In this document: one piece after another, positions 1-11,910 of the stretch
How positions within the stretch are numbered: position 1 is the stretch's first letter
Layout of the letters: the number at the start of each line of letters is the position of its first letter
NCBI RefSeq assembly: GCF_014839805.1
Contig: NC_051141.1
Location: forward strand, 12,222,777-12,286,776
DNA length: 64,000 bases
Direction of reading: 5' to 3'
Source of the DNA: Manduca sexta
Lineage: Eukaryota; Arthropoda; Insecta; Lepidoptera; Sphingidae
Program-made: the position numbers and the translations under genes
The notes under the pieces: model-generated
Database searches by the model: none
Told to the model about the DNA's origin: nothing
The model's input: only the letters and a program-made list of their open reading frames with translations

Positions 1-252
1 GTCGCTGCAAAAGAGAAAACATTTTCATATTTTTTCTGCTGTCGTTTTAAAACATGGCGTGTGCCGACTTATTTTACATAAAATATGTTATCTATTAAAT
101 GTAATTTATAAATCGTCAAAATTTGTTTATTGCTCAGTTTAAAATTTTTATAGAGACGATAAATTCGATTTTTTAGAGTAATAATTACGGAATAAGCTTC
201 AGGTTACAGAACTACGCTATGGGGTAATTGATTTATTGTAATAGTACATAGT

Positions 253-650
253 GTCGATACGTGGACACTGACGGTGGGGCTAGTCCACAAATTTAAGGTC
301 GCCCAGCGGGCGATGGAGCGAGCTATGCTAGGTGTCTCTCTCGCGGATAAAATAAGAAATGAGGTTATCCGTGAGAGAACCAAAGTAACGGACATATTTA
401 GCTCGGAGAATAAGCCAGCTGAAGTGCCAGTGGGCTGCCATATCTGTCGTAGGACCGATAGCCGCTGGAGCAGACGAGTCCTAGAGTGGAGACCGCGTCT
501 CGGTAAGCGTAGCGTAGGACGACCTCCGACCCGCTGATCCGGCGACATTCGCCGCAGGATCGCCGGTGGACGCTGGATGAGGAGAGCGGAGGACCGAGCA
601 ACGTGACGCGCTCTAGGGGAGGCCTATGCTCAGCAGTTGACAGTTGTAGG
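253..650 (+). pseudogene. RTE-type LINE, 3' end of reverse-transcriptase ORF (dead)
   Basis: This is the C-terminal end of an RTE-clade endonuclease/reverse-transcriptase ORF, the type common in Lepidoptera. One frame reads FKVAQRAMERAMLGVSL, then TKVTDI, then RRVLEWRPR and SVGRPPTR, followed by GGRWMRRAEDRAT and ALGEAYAQQLTVVG up to the natural stop. These blocks are the conserved tail after the RT domain. Two in-frame TGA codons, at about 535 and 601, replace the tryptophans expected after PPTR and RAT, so the copy is dead. The part between TDI and the RRTD block is also diverged. The catalytic RT and endonuclease domains are absent: this is a 5'-truncated insertion, as is usual for LINEs. 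The family is assigned from remembered motif similarity. Confidence 0.85.
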
Positions 651-874
651 CTGATAGGATGAGATAGTTTTAGGAAGAGACCGATTATCAGATTCGATAA
701 TAAATATTATCTATAATTATAATATTTTGTTTAAATTGCTTTTATAATAAAATATTCATTTAAGAAAAATAATCGAAAATATAAAAGTTTTGATTGTAAA
801 ATTTAATATATTCTGCTTTGTGTTCTTATCTTGCGCTTTAAATTATTGTTAAAAAGTTTTTATTATTCCAAAGG

Positions 875-1013
875 GAAAAATGCAACCAGGGCACCTATTT
901 TATGCCGTGTGCATTTCGTCCCATTTCATGATCTGATTGGAGCCGATTCTATAAAATATCGGGGACAAATTTCAGACTCTGTATTGATACCGACCAGATA
1001 AACCCAACATCAT
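875..1013 (-). repeat. SINE tail fragment (tRNA-derived SINE, minus strand)
   Basis: The stretch is the reverse complement of the body of the SINE seen complete at 28942-29198. Shared blocks include the segments reading GCAACCAGGGCACC, TTTCGTCCCAT and TGATACCGACCAG. The tRNA-like head with A and B boxes is missing. Divergence is high, so this is an old copy. Confidence 0.7.
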
Positions 1014-3017
1014 TTTAGACATCGTTCTCTATAAATTTATAATTATGTATTTAAACAACAGAATTAATCTATGGAACACCTTTTCCTGTTGTAATGGCCC
1101 GTAGAGTTTGTTAAAGTTTCATGAACTCTCATAGGAACTCTTGAATTGTTATTCTATTACAGTATTACAAATTAACTAATATAACTTTATGTCAAAGTCA
1201 ATAAAGACTAAAACAAGCAATCGTACGTGGTCACGTATTAATATTTGCACAGACTCTTCATACATGCATGCTATTAGAGTTAATTAAATATTCATTCCAT
1301 GTAATACAGGCGCGTGGGTTCAATATACTTTGATATCGTCGAGATCTGCGAATTTTGAGTCTGAGATTATTATTATAACTACGGGTGATGTGGTCTCATC
1401 GTTTGTTTTACATTCTCTTATGTATTAATTTAAGTGAGGTAGACTCAAATAATTTATAATCCATAAACTTATTTGTTGTTGATCTTATGTAAAACGTGCC
1501 ACGAAATATTGTCACATCATGGAATTTTATTATATACGTACATATCTTCACATGGCCATGGTGGTAATTTTTTAAATAAGAAATGTCTAACAAATCTTTC
1601 TAAGTTCTTTAAATATATTAAGTGTGAATTTACTAACATTTAACCAGTTATTAAGCATGTTAGTCTCTTTTACAAGCATTGTAGGTTTTCCACCGCCGCT
1701 GAAGGCCTGAAGGAATGTGTAACTATCTATAGTCCTAAGCCGCCATAACAACTCTACCTATTTACTCAAATGGGAGTTAAGTGATTTCTCGAGTTTACAT
1801 CCCGTAATTTATATTCCACTGTATTCATTTACAGTTCAGCTTACCAATTAAATGAACCATTTGTAGTGATAACACGGTTTTGCGATAATAAAATGAAATA
1901 AAAGACGACTAAGCAATTACGGGCTGGGGCATTAGGTATCTATTAACAATATTATGTCATATCATCAATAAAATATCCATCTAATATGTATATAAAAGTG
2001 TTAATACTAGACCCTATAGATTATACAATTATTAATGTCATCAAACTATTTATTAGAATAAACTAATGAAACTAAATATTTGAAAAAACGAGAGAAAATA
2101 TCGATGCGACCGTTTGAAATTATAGAAAAGACCCCTTTTGGTGAGTCAGAATCGATCTCAAAATGAGGAAATGATAGTGATTGAATGCGTGTGAACTTGA
2201 TACATAGTGGACCCGCACTTACTCTGAGATACAGACATATATTCTGAGAAACAGATGTAGCGACGCTAATTAACGCTATTTAACGACGTAAATTTCGTCA
2301 TATTAAATTTTAAAGGCCGAAATATCCATGATTATTAATTATTTTTACGTTTTTCTTTCAACTGCGAGAACTAATCACTAACTAGACGTGAATTTAAATT
2401 CTTTACTTGCCAATACTTGTTTAGTTACCCAGATTAAAGCCGAAACAAAATGTATGAAAATGGACCTTGAGCTACCACCTTAAGTCTGAATTGATCATTT
2501 TCATAAAATGATCACATAAATAGGTTGATAATAAAAAGAAAAGTTTTGATTTTTTTTAAAGTAGTCGCTATTTTTATTGAGATAATAAGATTTTAGAAAC
2601 CAATCGATACAATGTTAAATTAAAGATGAATGAATGTTAAAGATACCTTAAACCTGAATTTAATCATTTTAATATTTACAGCAATACATATTTCCGCTAA
2701 CGGTTTGTAAAGTTCAGCTAAACTAGCAAGCGAAGCGTATCAATTGGCCCCGGGCTGTTCAAATAAGCCTTGCTTTTACAGTTGGAAACTGTCTGCACAA
2801 GAATGGCCTGATAATTGGTTTAATTTAAATTTATCTTGTTTATTATCCGCCTCATTAGTCTATTGATGAGACGGTTTAGGTTTGATAGTCTTGGGGTAAG
2901 GAAAGCTTTTAAAACGAAATTGTAATGATTGTTGGTTACACAAGGGTATAGACCATGTTTATGTTGTGTTAGGGTTACATTTTTATAGGCTACCGAATAA
3001 TCAAGTAAGTCACGTAG
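1014..3017. other. AT-rich noncoding stretch, nothing recognised
   Basis: I see no ORF with family resemblance, no splice-bounded exon and no clear repeat ends. It is probably intronic or intergenic sequence with unrecognisable old repeats. Confidence 0.5.
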
Positions 3018-3062
3018 GGCCTGAAACAGGCCGACAACAGAGAGAGCGGCCTGAAACAGGCC
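3018..3062. repeat. Twin 15-bp palindromes
   Basis: The 15-mer GGCCTGAAACAGGCC occurs twice, at 3018-3032 and 3048-3062, 30 bp apart. Each copy is itself a perfect hairpin: 6-bp arms around AAA. They lie directly before the longer hairpin at 3075-3166 and may belong to the same element. Confidence 0.8.
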
Positions 3063-3074
3063 GAGAAACCTGAA

Positions 3075-3166
3075 TATGCCATTCTAATTGTTTTCTATTA
3101 GCGTTATCGACTTCCGACAGTCGATAACGCTAATAGAAACAAAAAAAAACAATTAGGAATGGCATA
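3075..3166. repeat. Long hairpin / foldback MITE
   Basis: The left arm (3075-3112) and right arm (3119-3166) are reverse complements around the 6-nt loop TCCGAC. The inner arm TCTATTAGCGTTATCGACT is perfect. The outer part differs by an A-run and one inserted base in the right arm. The size and form fit a small foldback element. I see no obvious target duplication. Confidence 0.75.
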
Positions 3167-3252
3167 TCCAAGCGATATGTCTATTACTAATTAAGAGATC
3201 GATGTGGAGGTCTCTTACGTAAAATCCCACAGTAACAGAAGGATGATGGATG

Positions 3253-3774
3253 TAGGGATGTTATGGAGCTCCGTAACCGTGACCGAAACTATCGGATATC
3301 CGAAATAAAAATATATCCATAGCCGTAACTGAATCCGTTAAAAAAGTTTCCAATAAGTTACGGATAATATGTTTTGACAGGTTTTTGGTCACCGCTCACA
3401 CGCCATCTTGTATTTATATATAGTTTGTTTGTAATTTCTAGTCATAACATAACCTCATTCATAAATAGTACTTTTTTTATTTAGGAGTAGGTACTTATTT
3501 AATAACGTGTAGGAATAGTGGTGTTATCTAATAAGTTGATATATAAGGACAAAATGCGTCCAAAGTAGGTACTTTAATTCGGATATTTTTCGATCAAGTT
3601 AAAGGTAATAACTTTTCACGGAGAGGAGAGGAGGTGGCACTACTTGACTGAAACTTCATCTCAAATTAAAACACAAAGTTTTTCCGAACACCCATGTCCT
3701 CCAATTAGTTCATCGATAATTAATAAATTATTTTAGAATTTTAATTAAGAAATTTCATATCCGTAACATCCCTG
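3253..3774. mobile_element. hAT-like non-autonomous element (MITE)
   Basis: The 522-bp element is bounded by terminal inverted repeats: TAGGGATGTTATGGA on the left and, reverse-complemented, CAGGGATGTTACGGA on the right. The CAGGG-type end and subterminal repeats of the motif CCGTAAC near the left end are usual for hAT elements. There is no transposase ORF. The 8 bp on each side share only GAT, so a target duplication is not convincing and may have decayed. Confidence 0.65.
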
Positions 3775-3847
3775 GATCCCGCCCATCCCGGCCTACAAAG
3801 AGGGGAGAAATTAGAATTTAGGACGAAAAATTATGGGCTGAACCTAA

Positions 3848-4029
3848 GGGCGAAGCTACCACCGCATCAACCTTATCAATGATACGGGCCTCCCTAGCTT
3901 TAAAGATCTTTCTTGGCCCATACCTACATTAAAATAAGCAGGCCCCGTGTGGGGCGAACTCTGGTTCGCAATGCCTTAAAGGGCTTCCAACAAATTTTGA
4001 TGTAGGGCTCCTCTAAGGCAAGCTACGCC
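3848..4029. mobile_element. GCGTAGCT-type MITE, copy A
   Basis: This is about 182 bp and related to copy B at 4627-4808. Both begin GGGCG(A/T)AGCTACC, share GATACGGG, TTGGCCCATACCTACATTAAA and a block ending in TAGG near the right end, and close with GGCAAGCTACGC. The two ends form imperfect inverted repeats. It has no coding capacity. Confidence 0.7.
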
Positions 4030-4626
4030 ACTAGTGGAACCGTACGAATCAACAAGCTGTCAGTGCACGATCGATCTGTCCACAGCACGGTTGTCTACAG
4101 CACATTTATACTATTTCAGTTCGCTAACTTTAATTCCGCGACCTTAATTTTATGTCGCGTTTTTTCATTGTCGATTAAGTTTATATTGGATTATCGCGTC
4201 TGGTGGAAACGCAATTTTGAACGAAGGCCGTTCTAGGAGCTGCCTACCTAACTAGTACCAAAGTGCAAGAACTTGGTTTCAATGAGTATAAACACTAAAC
4301 CGCAATGGTCATTGTAATAGTACTCTTTTATTCTATTAGTATCTACTTAAAATATATCCGCGTATCTTTTCAAAAATCACAACTGGATATACTGCCCAAT
4401 TTCTGTCTGTTTTATCGCATTTGAAAAAATATATTTATTTTTCACAAAAATACGAGATGAGTTTTCCGGGCTTGATGGAATTATTATGACTTTTTAAATG
4501 GCAACACCATTCAAACTTTTAGTTACAAAATTTTGCACTGCCGTTGCGGTCGTCATCCCGACGTAACGTAACATAACATATTGTAAGATTTACAAAATGC
4601 ATTAAATTAAATATTTAATCTATGAA
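4030..4626. other. Noncoding spacer between related MITEs
   Basis: AT-rich sequence; I see no gene, exon or repeat end here. Confidence 0.5.
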
Positions 4627-4808
4627 GGGGCGTAGCTACCGCCGTGTCAGTGATACGGGGCACCCGGGCTTTGGGGGCCTCTTGGCCCATACCTACATTA
4701 AACCAAGCGGGCGCCTAAAAGTTCGCACTGCCCTTAAGAGCCCCCAATGTAGCGCCATTTTAGGCCCTAAAATATAGGGCCCTTCTAGGCTCTATGGCAA
4801 GCTACGCT
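4627..4808. mobile_element. GCGTAGCT-type MITE, copy B
   Basis: Second copy of the 180-bp element, in the same orientation as copy A and 600 bp downstream. Its ends GGGGCGTAGCTACC and GGCAAGCTACGC are better preserved. The interior is GC-richer than its surroundings, which makes the boundaries visible. Confidence 0.7.
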
Positions 4809-6121
4809 AATCTCGAATCTATCTACGATATTCTTTACACCGGAATACAAGACACATGCGCTACTATTCAGCAGCAGTAATAAACAATGTGGTGTCTGTC
4901 AAGATGAACGCGCGCATAACAGAAAGCTACCACGTATGCCGTAAGTAATATTTTGACATGACCTAGATATTGATAGGTACTAACAATATTGCACCTAGTG
5001 ATATCTGTGAAACAATATCTAGCAATATCAACATCGTTGCTGCTGACGCCTAGCAACTTTGTGCCAGGAACCCGGAGCTATTCCTAATGCACGGTACAGT
5101 TTCACCGCGTGATTTTTTTGTTGGTATGTCAGAGTGAATATTATACTGTTGGGGGCTTGGTCCGGTGATTTCATTTTTTCGGCTTAAACTGACTGGGTCG
5201 TAACACCGATCTGAACATAATCGCCTAGTCATTGAGGCGAAGCGGCAGATCATATCGTTTATTACATTTTCTCGACAAAAACCAAAAGAGTAATGCTAAT
5301 TACTTGTAAAAGTAATATTTTCACTTGAATTTAAATTCAAAATTCCATTGAATAGATTGAGGAAGCTGACGTAATTAATTATAGGAGCTTATTCAGCTAT
5401 GTAAATTTAGATCAATTAGCATGAAAACAACCAGAAATATAATAACTGTTTAACTTTCAGAAATTTATATAGGAATGTTCTTAAAAACCATGAACACAAA
5501 AAAATCGCATTATATAAGAAACTTTTAATCTGAAATGTTAATCAACTTTAATTCTAAACTGTAAATTAAGTGACAAAACGTGAGTTAAGAACTATTACCA
5601 TAACAATACAAACGTAAAAAGAACATTTCAATGACGATTGAATAATTTGTAAGTTTTTGAATCATTATTAAAAAACTGAATTGCGATACTTATAGTAGCA
5701 TTTTCCTAAAAATTTTATTAATAGCTTAAATAAGGTGCAGAAGCATTAAAACCTAAAATTCTTAACATATATACTTTTATGTCGGAGTGAAAACTATTTA
5801 CTTGGTAATTTTTTTTTTTGCGTCACCGGTCTATATTTATTTTCCAGGCAGTTATTCAATTATTGAAACACTTCTTTACTTCACTAACAATTTACTGCAT
5901 AGTAACAGTAGCGGAATACACAATGTGCTCGGTTCGAGCGTTCAAACAAGACTCGTACAAAACTGCTTCAAGATTGAGCACTCGTCGTTCGGCCGGTCCT
6001 TATATTGACAGCGGTCGACCTCCCTCCTTTTCTAATACTTCCTCGATGTAATGATAGATGGCGCCACTATCGCTCCGGAAATTCACCAGTGCTGCGGCGA
6101 TATATAACATATATTCCATTA
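4809..6121. other. Noncoding stretch with two unplaced GC-richer patches
   Basis: No recognised gene. Two patches, about 5040-5250 and 5920-6110, are less AT-rich and keep short ORFs (67 aa on the minus strand and 77 aa on the plus strand). I match neither to a family. They may be worn repeats. Confidence 0.45.
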
Positions 6122-6520
6122 TAGGTTCCCTGGTACATTTTTCATCGTTACTATCAAGCTGATTTTTCGTGATTAGCTTCCTTTTGACTAGACGCCCAAG
6201 TTTTTCCTTACAGTAATATTGGTAAATGGTAGCTTAATAGGGTAGCAAGGATAAAATATGTTGATTTGACGAATTTTAAAAATTTATAACTAACCGAATT
6301 TGTCTTTGTTAGTTATTGAGATAATTACCTAAATAACGTGAAAAAATATTTGTCCTACAAAATATAAGGTTTGGTTAGGAAGTCCCCTCTCTCCAACATG
6401 TAACATAAACAAGGTCATGTAAAATAATTACTAACCAGCTATTTTTTTTTATTGCTTAGCTAACATTTGCATAGCTTACTACTCACATTGTCCTACAAAT
6501 TGCGTGGTATGTCATCTTGG
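6122..6520. repeat. Left terminal inverted repeat of the 2-kb element
   Basis: Pairs with 7703-8107. Matching blocks include TACTATCAAGCTGATTTTTC near the end, TTTGTCCTACAAAATATAAGG in the middle except for minor changes, and GTCCTACAAATTGCGTGGTA at the inner edge. Confidence 0.8.
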
Positions 6521-7702
6521 TCCTACGCTCAAAAGTTGTCAATATCGCAGGACTTTTTTTTATTAGTAACTGTAAGACAATGGTATCACATGATAGGTTA
6601 ATATATTTGACGTCCAAATAAAACAATGTCCTACAAAAAAAAGGTATGTTTTATTAGTCCCACAAGATTAGTAATTTTTAGGTATACAAAATGAAATTAA
6701 ATGAAACGATTGAAAATTGAACTTAATTTAATTAATTCTTAGTAAAATATAGTTATATAAGAATATAAATTTAAATCATAAAGAAATTAAGTACTTAATT
6801 ACATAAATTATTTTTCTATGCAATATAAAATATATTGAATGGCAATTGATAATTTAATCTACAGGCATTCTCGAAAACAATCGAGCATTTCCGAACATAA
6901 CCGAACTTTCCGACTTTTAATGGAGTAAATTGAAAACACGTAGAAAATATTACTATTTTGAAAGATATACTTATAAATATATAAAATATATAAATTTTCA
7001 TCTATTTTCAAATATATTTACCTTATAAACTAAATTTTTGAAGAAAATATGCAAAATATACTTTCTATAATTATTATTCAAAGAATACAGCAAAACTTAC
7101 AGATTAATATTACTCCTTTTTTTACAGATAATTACGTAAAAATATGAACATATAAAATTATTTACTATTTATTTAAAAAAAATAATAATCAATGGACTTA
7201 CCTTTCATAAGACAAATATTTAGATTTTACTCTAAATTCCTTGTAACAGGAGGAATGATAACCTATTATTTAATCACTCCAACTATCAGACAAAACAGCA
7301 TCACAATATTTGTGTTTATAATGCTTTCGAGCAGATAAAAAAGTCTTACAAGAAAGCCACATATCACTATTATTATTTTTTTTATTTCTTCTTTTTTTTC
7401 TCGAAAATAAGAGTTATCAGATAATAAATTGCACAAAAAACACTCTATTATTATTTTGCAGCACAGGTTACTATTCAAATTATTTTTCGAAATACGAATA
7501 CAATAGGAGGTTGACTAAAAACAACTTTACGTGGTTATGATCGACACCAGCATGGGCAAGCATGGAATACCTAGTCCACAGTAAACAATGCTGTGCGCAT
7601 GCGTTTGTGGGCAAGGATAATAGTGTGCCTCAGCTCCAATAGCAAAATGTAAAAAATAATATTATTTTTAATTTCATGAATTTCAACGATGTAACTGGAG
7701 GA

Positions 7703-8107
7703 CTGGAATAACGTACCACGCAATTTGTAGGACAATGTGAGTAGTAAGCTATGCAAATGTTAGCTAACCAATAAAAAAAAACTAGCTGGTTAGTAATTAT
7801 TTTTCATGACCTTGTTTATGATACATGTTGGAGAGAGGGGACTCCTTAACCAAACCTTATATTTTGTAGGACAAATATTTTTTCACGTTATTTAGATAAT
7901 TATCTCGATAGTTAACAAAGAAAACTTCGGTTAGTAATAAATTTTTAACATTCGTCAAATCAACATATTTTATCCTTGCTACCCCTATTAAGCTACAATT
8001 TACCAACATTACTATAAGGAAAAACTTGGGCGTCTAGACAAAAGGAAGCTACTCACGAAAAATCAGCTTGATAGTAATAAACTATAAAAATTGTACTAGG
8101 GATCCTG
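7703..8107. repeat. Right terminal inverted repeat of the 2-kb element
   Basis: Reverse complement of 6122-6520 with a few percent visible differences. The words TACCACGCAATTTGTAGGAC and GCTATGCAAATGTTAGCTAA mirror the left arm. Confidence 0.8.
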
Positions 8108-8690
8108 TACTATTAGTCGTTAAGCTGCCATACACTAATTATCATGGGGAGAAAATTATAGCTATGAACAATATCAATTAATATTCGTTTGGGAGTTACG
8201 ATGCCACAGACATACACACCTTAATCTTATAATACCCCTCTTTTTACGCATACTGCCTTTGGGATTCCCATTCCACAAAGAACTCACGCGGTCCGTACCT
8301 CGGGTCAAAGCTTTTATAAATAACATTTAATATTTAGCCAAGCCTTAATTGGACTGGTTGTGATTTATTCATGAGAAGATACGGTATCTTTGCACTACGA
8401 AAAGTAGGATGGCACTTTAAGTCTTTACTCTTTATGTCTATCTTCATTTGCATTGAGTGATGTTTTCGCTTCTTGTCAGCCATATTTTTTGCGAATATCA
8501 CGTTAATTTACTACGCCCTCACTCGAGCCACTACAGAGTTCAGCATCAGGTTTTTATGAATTTTGTAAGATTCGGCTTAAATTTTTACCTCTAGCCTTCT
8601 ATAATCGTTGAAAATTATTTTTAAAAAAGCTATCTTTAATGTACAGGTTTAGTAAAAACCCTGTACATCAGCCCTATATTATATATATGT
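8108..8690. other. Noncoding stretch, nothing recognised
   Basis: AT-rich; the only structure is a small hairpin near 8642-8668 (GTACAGGTTT paired with AAACCCTGTAC). Confidence 0.5.
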
Positions 8691-8960
8691 AATCCCACAG
8701 CTGGGCACAGGCCTCCTCTACTATCAGAATTTAGGCCTCAGTCCACCACGCTGACCTAATGCGGTTTGGGAGAGTTCACAAACTTTCGTAATTCTTATAA
8801 AGAATTTCTCAGATATGTAGGTTTCCTTACAATGTTTTCCTTCAATATTAAAACAAGGGATACCTCACAAAAAATACACACTTTAGAAAAGACATAGCTG
8901 AGGAGAAGTGAGTAAAATATGCCATAGGTTTTGAACCTGAAGACATTCATCTCGGTAGTC
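8691..8960 (+). repeat. LINE 3' tail (dispersed lepidopteran type)
   Basis: The text CTGGGCACAGGCCTCCTCTA, then TTAGGCCTCAGTCCACCACG, GAGAGTTCACAAACTTTCG and ATGTTTTCCTTCA is a tail sequence found at many sites in moth and butterfly genomes, usually as the 3' end of a non-LTR retrotransposon. A minus-strand copy lies at 51670-51843. There is no coding part here. The LINE family it belongs to is not certain. Confidence 0.7.
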
Positions 8961-10304
8961 CACACTCAAATATTGAAAAATAATATTTATTTTATTAACT
9001 ATACCCCCAATGTGTTTCATCCCTTACGTGATGTATTTTTATGAATCCTTTTTAGTGCTCACCTTTTGTTTATGCAATTCGAGTTAATTTTACGCCATTA
9101 CTTCAAGCTGAGTGTTGTATGTCAGTCAGAGTTAAGATTTTTAGAGCATGTAGGTAATACAAGTCAGAGTTCAAACGTTAAGTAGATAGTAATGAAAGGA
9201 AACGTAACCTTTCGGTGCCTGAGGCTCGACACTCGCTGCGGGGCACGCTGTAGACAATTTCTATTTCGAGGTATCTTATTAACAGTATAATGTAACATAA
9301 ACATATGATAATATGTGTAAATAATTACTTTTACACTCTAAAATTCGCGACAGAGACAATGGGTTCGGGCCGAAAAAAAATGAGTAGGTTGAAATAATTA
9401 ACAATCTGTAGAGACAATTAAACAAACACTTATTTCTGTCTTTTTTTAAATCCAATCTGTTGGCAATTCGTTATTCGGTTGCCATCAATTTACAGCTTTC
9501 CCCGCAACAGCTCATCTCCAGCCATAGATTAAATATTAAGTAAGTAATAGATATGACACGTTATATTACCAAAGCCTTTTTTTTGCTAATTTTGTACGTG
9601 TCTCAGTTTAATGAGCCAGGCTTGTTTGAGTCAGTACCACTGTCTCTACTGCGTTTCCCACTTCATCATTTCATTTCTTTTCCTATTCTTGAATATCAAC
9701 ACTGCATTCGTAAGCTTCGTTATTGAAGTGCGTACACTACTTAGACATAAATTGCGAATTCTACTGGAATAAGATAGTGTTGGTATTGGCGCATTGTTCC
9801 TGTGAGAAAAATAATTGAAAAACTACTTAGCATAGTGAAACTAATTGATATAGCGCAGTGCTATACGAAGTAATAAAATGTATATTGTAATTCAAATTCT
9901 GGACGGGTCTGCTTGTGTTTATGGGCGTGACGCTTCCCAAAAGGTAATCTCAAAGGGCTCCGGGCTCATCATTTTGCGGTATAGGGAAAAAGGCCTGAAA
10001 TCCTTTATAATATTTAAGAGGTATGTATGTTTACGCGTCCCAGTTACCTATAATGCTAACAAAGATATTTTTCCAATTACTTGGTTATCAGAATTCTTTG
10101 ACTAATATTGAGCAAAATTTGAATAAAATTGTGTTACATAGAATAACAATGAGTAAGCCATTTATGTCCCGTGCTCATCTAAACTTACTGACAATGGCAA
10201 CGCCGTTGCCAATTACTGATACCCACGTATTGTCATTGTGGGTATTATTGGCCCAGGCGGAGGTACGAATTCCATTTAATGTTGTTTTTCCATGTATACT
10301 ATTA
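8961..10304. other. Noncoding stretch, nothing recognised
   Basis: No exon, ORF of known family or clear repeat boundary seen. The segment from about 10170 onwards may already be worn RTE sequence. Confidence 0.45.
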
Positions 10305-10510
10305 AAGTGGTGCCATTGGGAAATGGCCGTTGGGTAGAAAAGTACTGGAGTGGCGACCACAAACCAGGAGACGCAGTGTAGGCAAGTCCCCCACGAGATG
10401 GACCGATGACCTGGTGAGGGTCGCCGGAGTCCGTTGGATGAGGCCGGCCCAGAACCGGTCCTTGTGGCGCTCAATGGCGGAGACCTATGTCCAGTAGTGG
10501 ACTATTTCCC
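10305..10510 (+). pseudogene. RTE-type LINE, 3' end of RT ORF (dead, frameshifted)
   Basis: A second truncated RTE copy. Allowing one missing base near 10330, the sequence reads RWxRKVLEWRP, then RRSVG, RWTDDLVRVAGVRWMRPAQNRSLWRSMAETYVQ. This is the same C-terminal tail as at 253-650 but from a different subfamily. The glutamine codon expected after YVQ is TAG. The frameshift, stops and loss of the catalytic domains make it non-functional. Confidence 0.8.
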
Positions 10511-11326
10511 GCTGAAAAGATGATTATAATGATAGGGAAATGTTGTCTTCGCTTTCTAGACCGGAGCCTACTCAATAGATAAATTAAATTAACTTGGGGA
10601 CCATCGTTAACTAATAAGAAATCGGTCTGGAAATTTTTGGTAAGGATTTCTTGCGGCGGGTGATAGACTAGGATATTGGTTTCAAGACTTCATCTCACCT
10701 CTGTTATAAATAAAACCAACATATTACACCATTAGAGTGTTTTTTATTGATACAGTTACTGCTTGCTAGGACTCCCTACAAATAGCGACGATGAAACGTA
10801 CTAAAAATTATTGTCAGAAAAACTTGAAATTTATCCTGTATTCTTAAAAAAACCATCCAAACAATAACACTTTTTCAATATTAACGGCAGTGCAGCGGAG
10901 CACAATAAGATCCAAAAACGAAAACTATTAAAGAAATGTCCGAGCACCTCTCGACAGCTCCATTGTTATGCAGAATACACAAATTCATCTGCACGATCTC
11001 GTTTGTATTTTCTGCATTTCCAACTTGTTGCCTTTTACTACTGAACGTTTCCTTAGGAAATAAAACGCTAACGGACCGTGTTAAGCTTGATTATTGAAGT
11101 TACTTAATACTGAATTGTGAATGTTTTTGTGGGAAACTTGTGTTTACGACTTAGACTCAAGTTTTGACATAGAATAACCTACTTTACTTATTCCTTTTGT
11201 AAGAGAAGATCTGGGATCTATTTCTGAAGTTATATATTATATCATAGGTTGGGTTTTGAAACCTGTATATGGGTATCTGGTATTGAGAGATTAACAATAG
11301 TAATTTGTAGCGATTTTCTACTAGAA
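10511..11326. other. Noncoding stretch, nothing recognised
   Basis: AT-rich, without recognisable genes or repeat ends. Confidence 0.5.
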
Positions 11327-11555
11327 AGACTGCCTCGATAGCATAGTTGTATACTGGTATGACTATCGCGCTAAGATCTCAATTTTGAATCCCGGGTTGG
11401 GCAGTGATATCAGGTTTTGTCCCAGTGTCAGCCCAGAGTTAACTAATCCTGAACCGTGCCGAGTAAATGGTAATAGACTTGTTTTCTATTATGTGTGGTA
11501 GTTTTATTTCTCTGCCTACCCAAAAGGATAATAATTCGTAATACTATGTATGTAT
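11327..11555 (+). repeat. tRNA-derived SINE, old copy
   Basis: Same layout as the SINE at 28942: a head TGCCTCGATAGCATAGTTG (A-box region), a degraded B box TTTTGAATCCCGGG, the phrase GGGCAGTGATAT, TGTCAGCCC and a tail beginning TCTCTGCCTACCC. It is more diverged than the 26-kb and 29-kb copies. Confidence 0.75.
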
Positions 11556-11612
11556 TCAAATTATATTTGACATTGGTATTCAATTCTATAAGTTCTTAGT
11601 TTTATATTTCAA

Positions 11613-11910
11613 CTAGCGACCCGCCCCGGCTTCGCACGGGTGCAATGCTGATACTAAATACACTACAGAAAAACTGTGAATGTTGTATATAAAAACATAG
11701 CAGCCCGCTCTGGCTTCGCACGGGTATAACATAACAAAATAACAGTATTTCTCCACTTTTTAATGGATGTTATTATACATATAAACCTTGAATCTTGAAT
11801 CACTCTACCTATTAAAAAAAACCGCATCAAAATCCGTTGCGTAGTTTAGTAGTTGCATATAAAGGGACATAGGGACAAAGAAAGCGACTTTGTTTTATAC
11901 TATGTACTGA
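11613..11910 (-). mobile_element. Non-autonomous Helitron, 298 bp
   Basis: Read on the minus strand, it starts TCAGTACATAGTATAAAACA and ends with a GC-rich block (CCCGTGCGAAGCCGGGGCGG) followed by CTAG. It sits between A and T, the usual Helitron target. A second GGCTTCGCACGGGT block occurs inside, about 90 bp from the end. No Rep/helicase ORF is present. Confidence 0.7.

Larger units (their letters stand above)
6122..8107. mobile_element. 2-kb long-TIR element, Tc1/mariner-type ends
   Basis: Two arms of about 400 bp are inverted copies flanking an AT-rich 1.2-kb core. Ends read TAGGTTCCCTGGTACA (left) and, reverse-complemented, CAGGATCCCTAGTACA (right), and each is bordered by TA (6120-6121 and 8108-8109). 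A TA duplication fits the Tc1/mariner superfamily, and long TIRs occur in some of its groups. The core has no ORF with transposase motifs, so the element is non-autonomous. The arms differ by scattered substitutions and small indels, so the insertion is not recent. A different superfamily remains possible because the diagnosis rests on the TA alone. Confidence 0.75.

Noticed and set aside
5050..5253. 67-codon minus-strand ORF in a GC-richer patch
   Set aside because: It looks faintly like retroelement protein, but no block is diagnostic.
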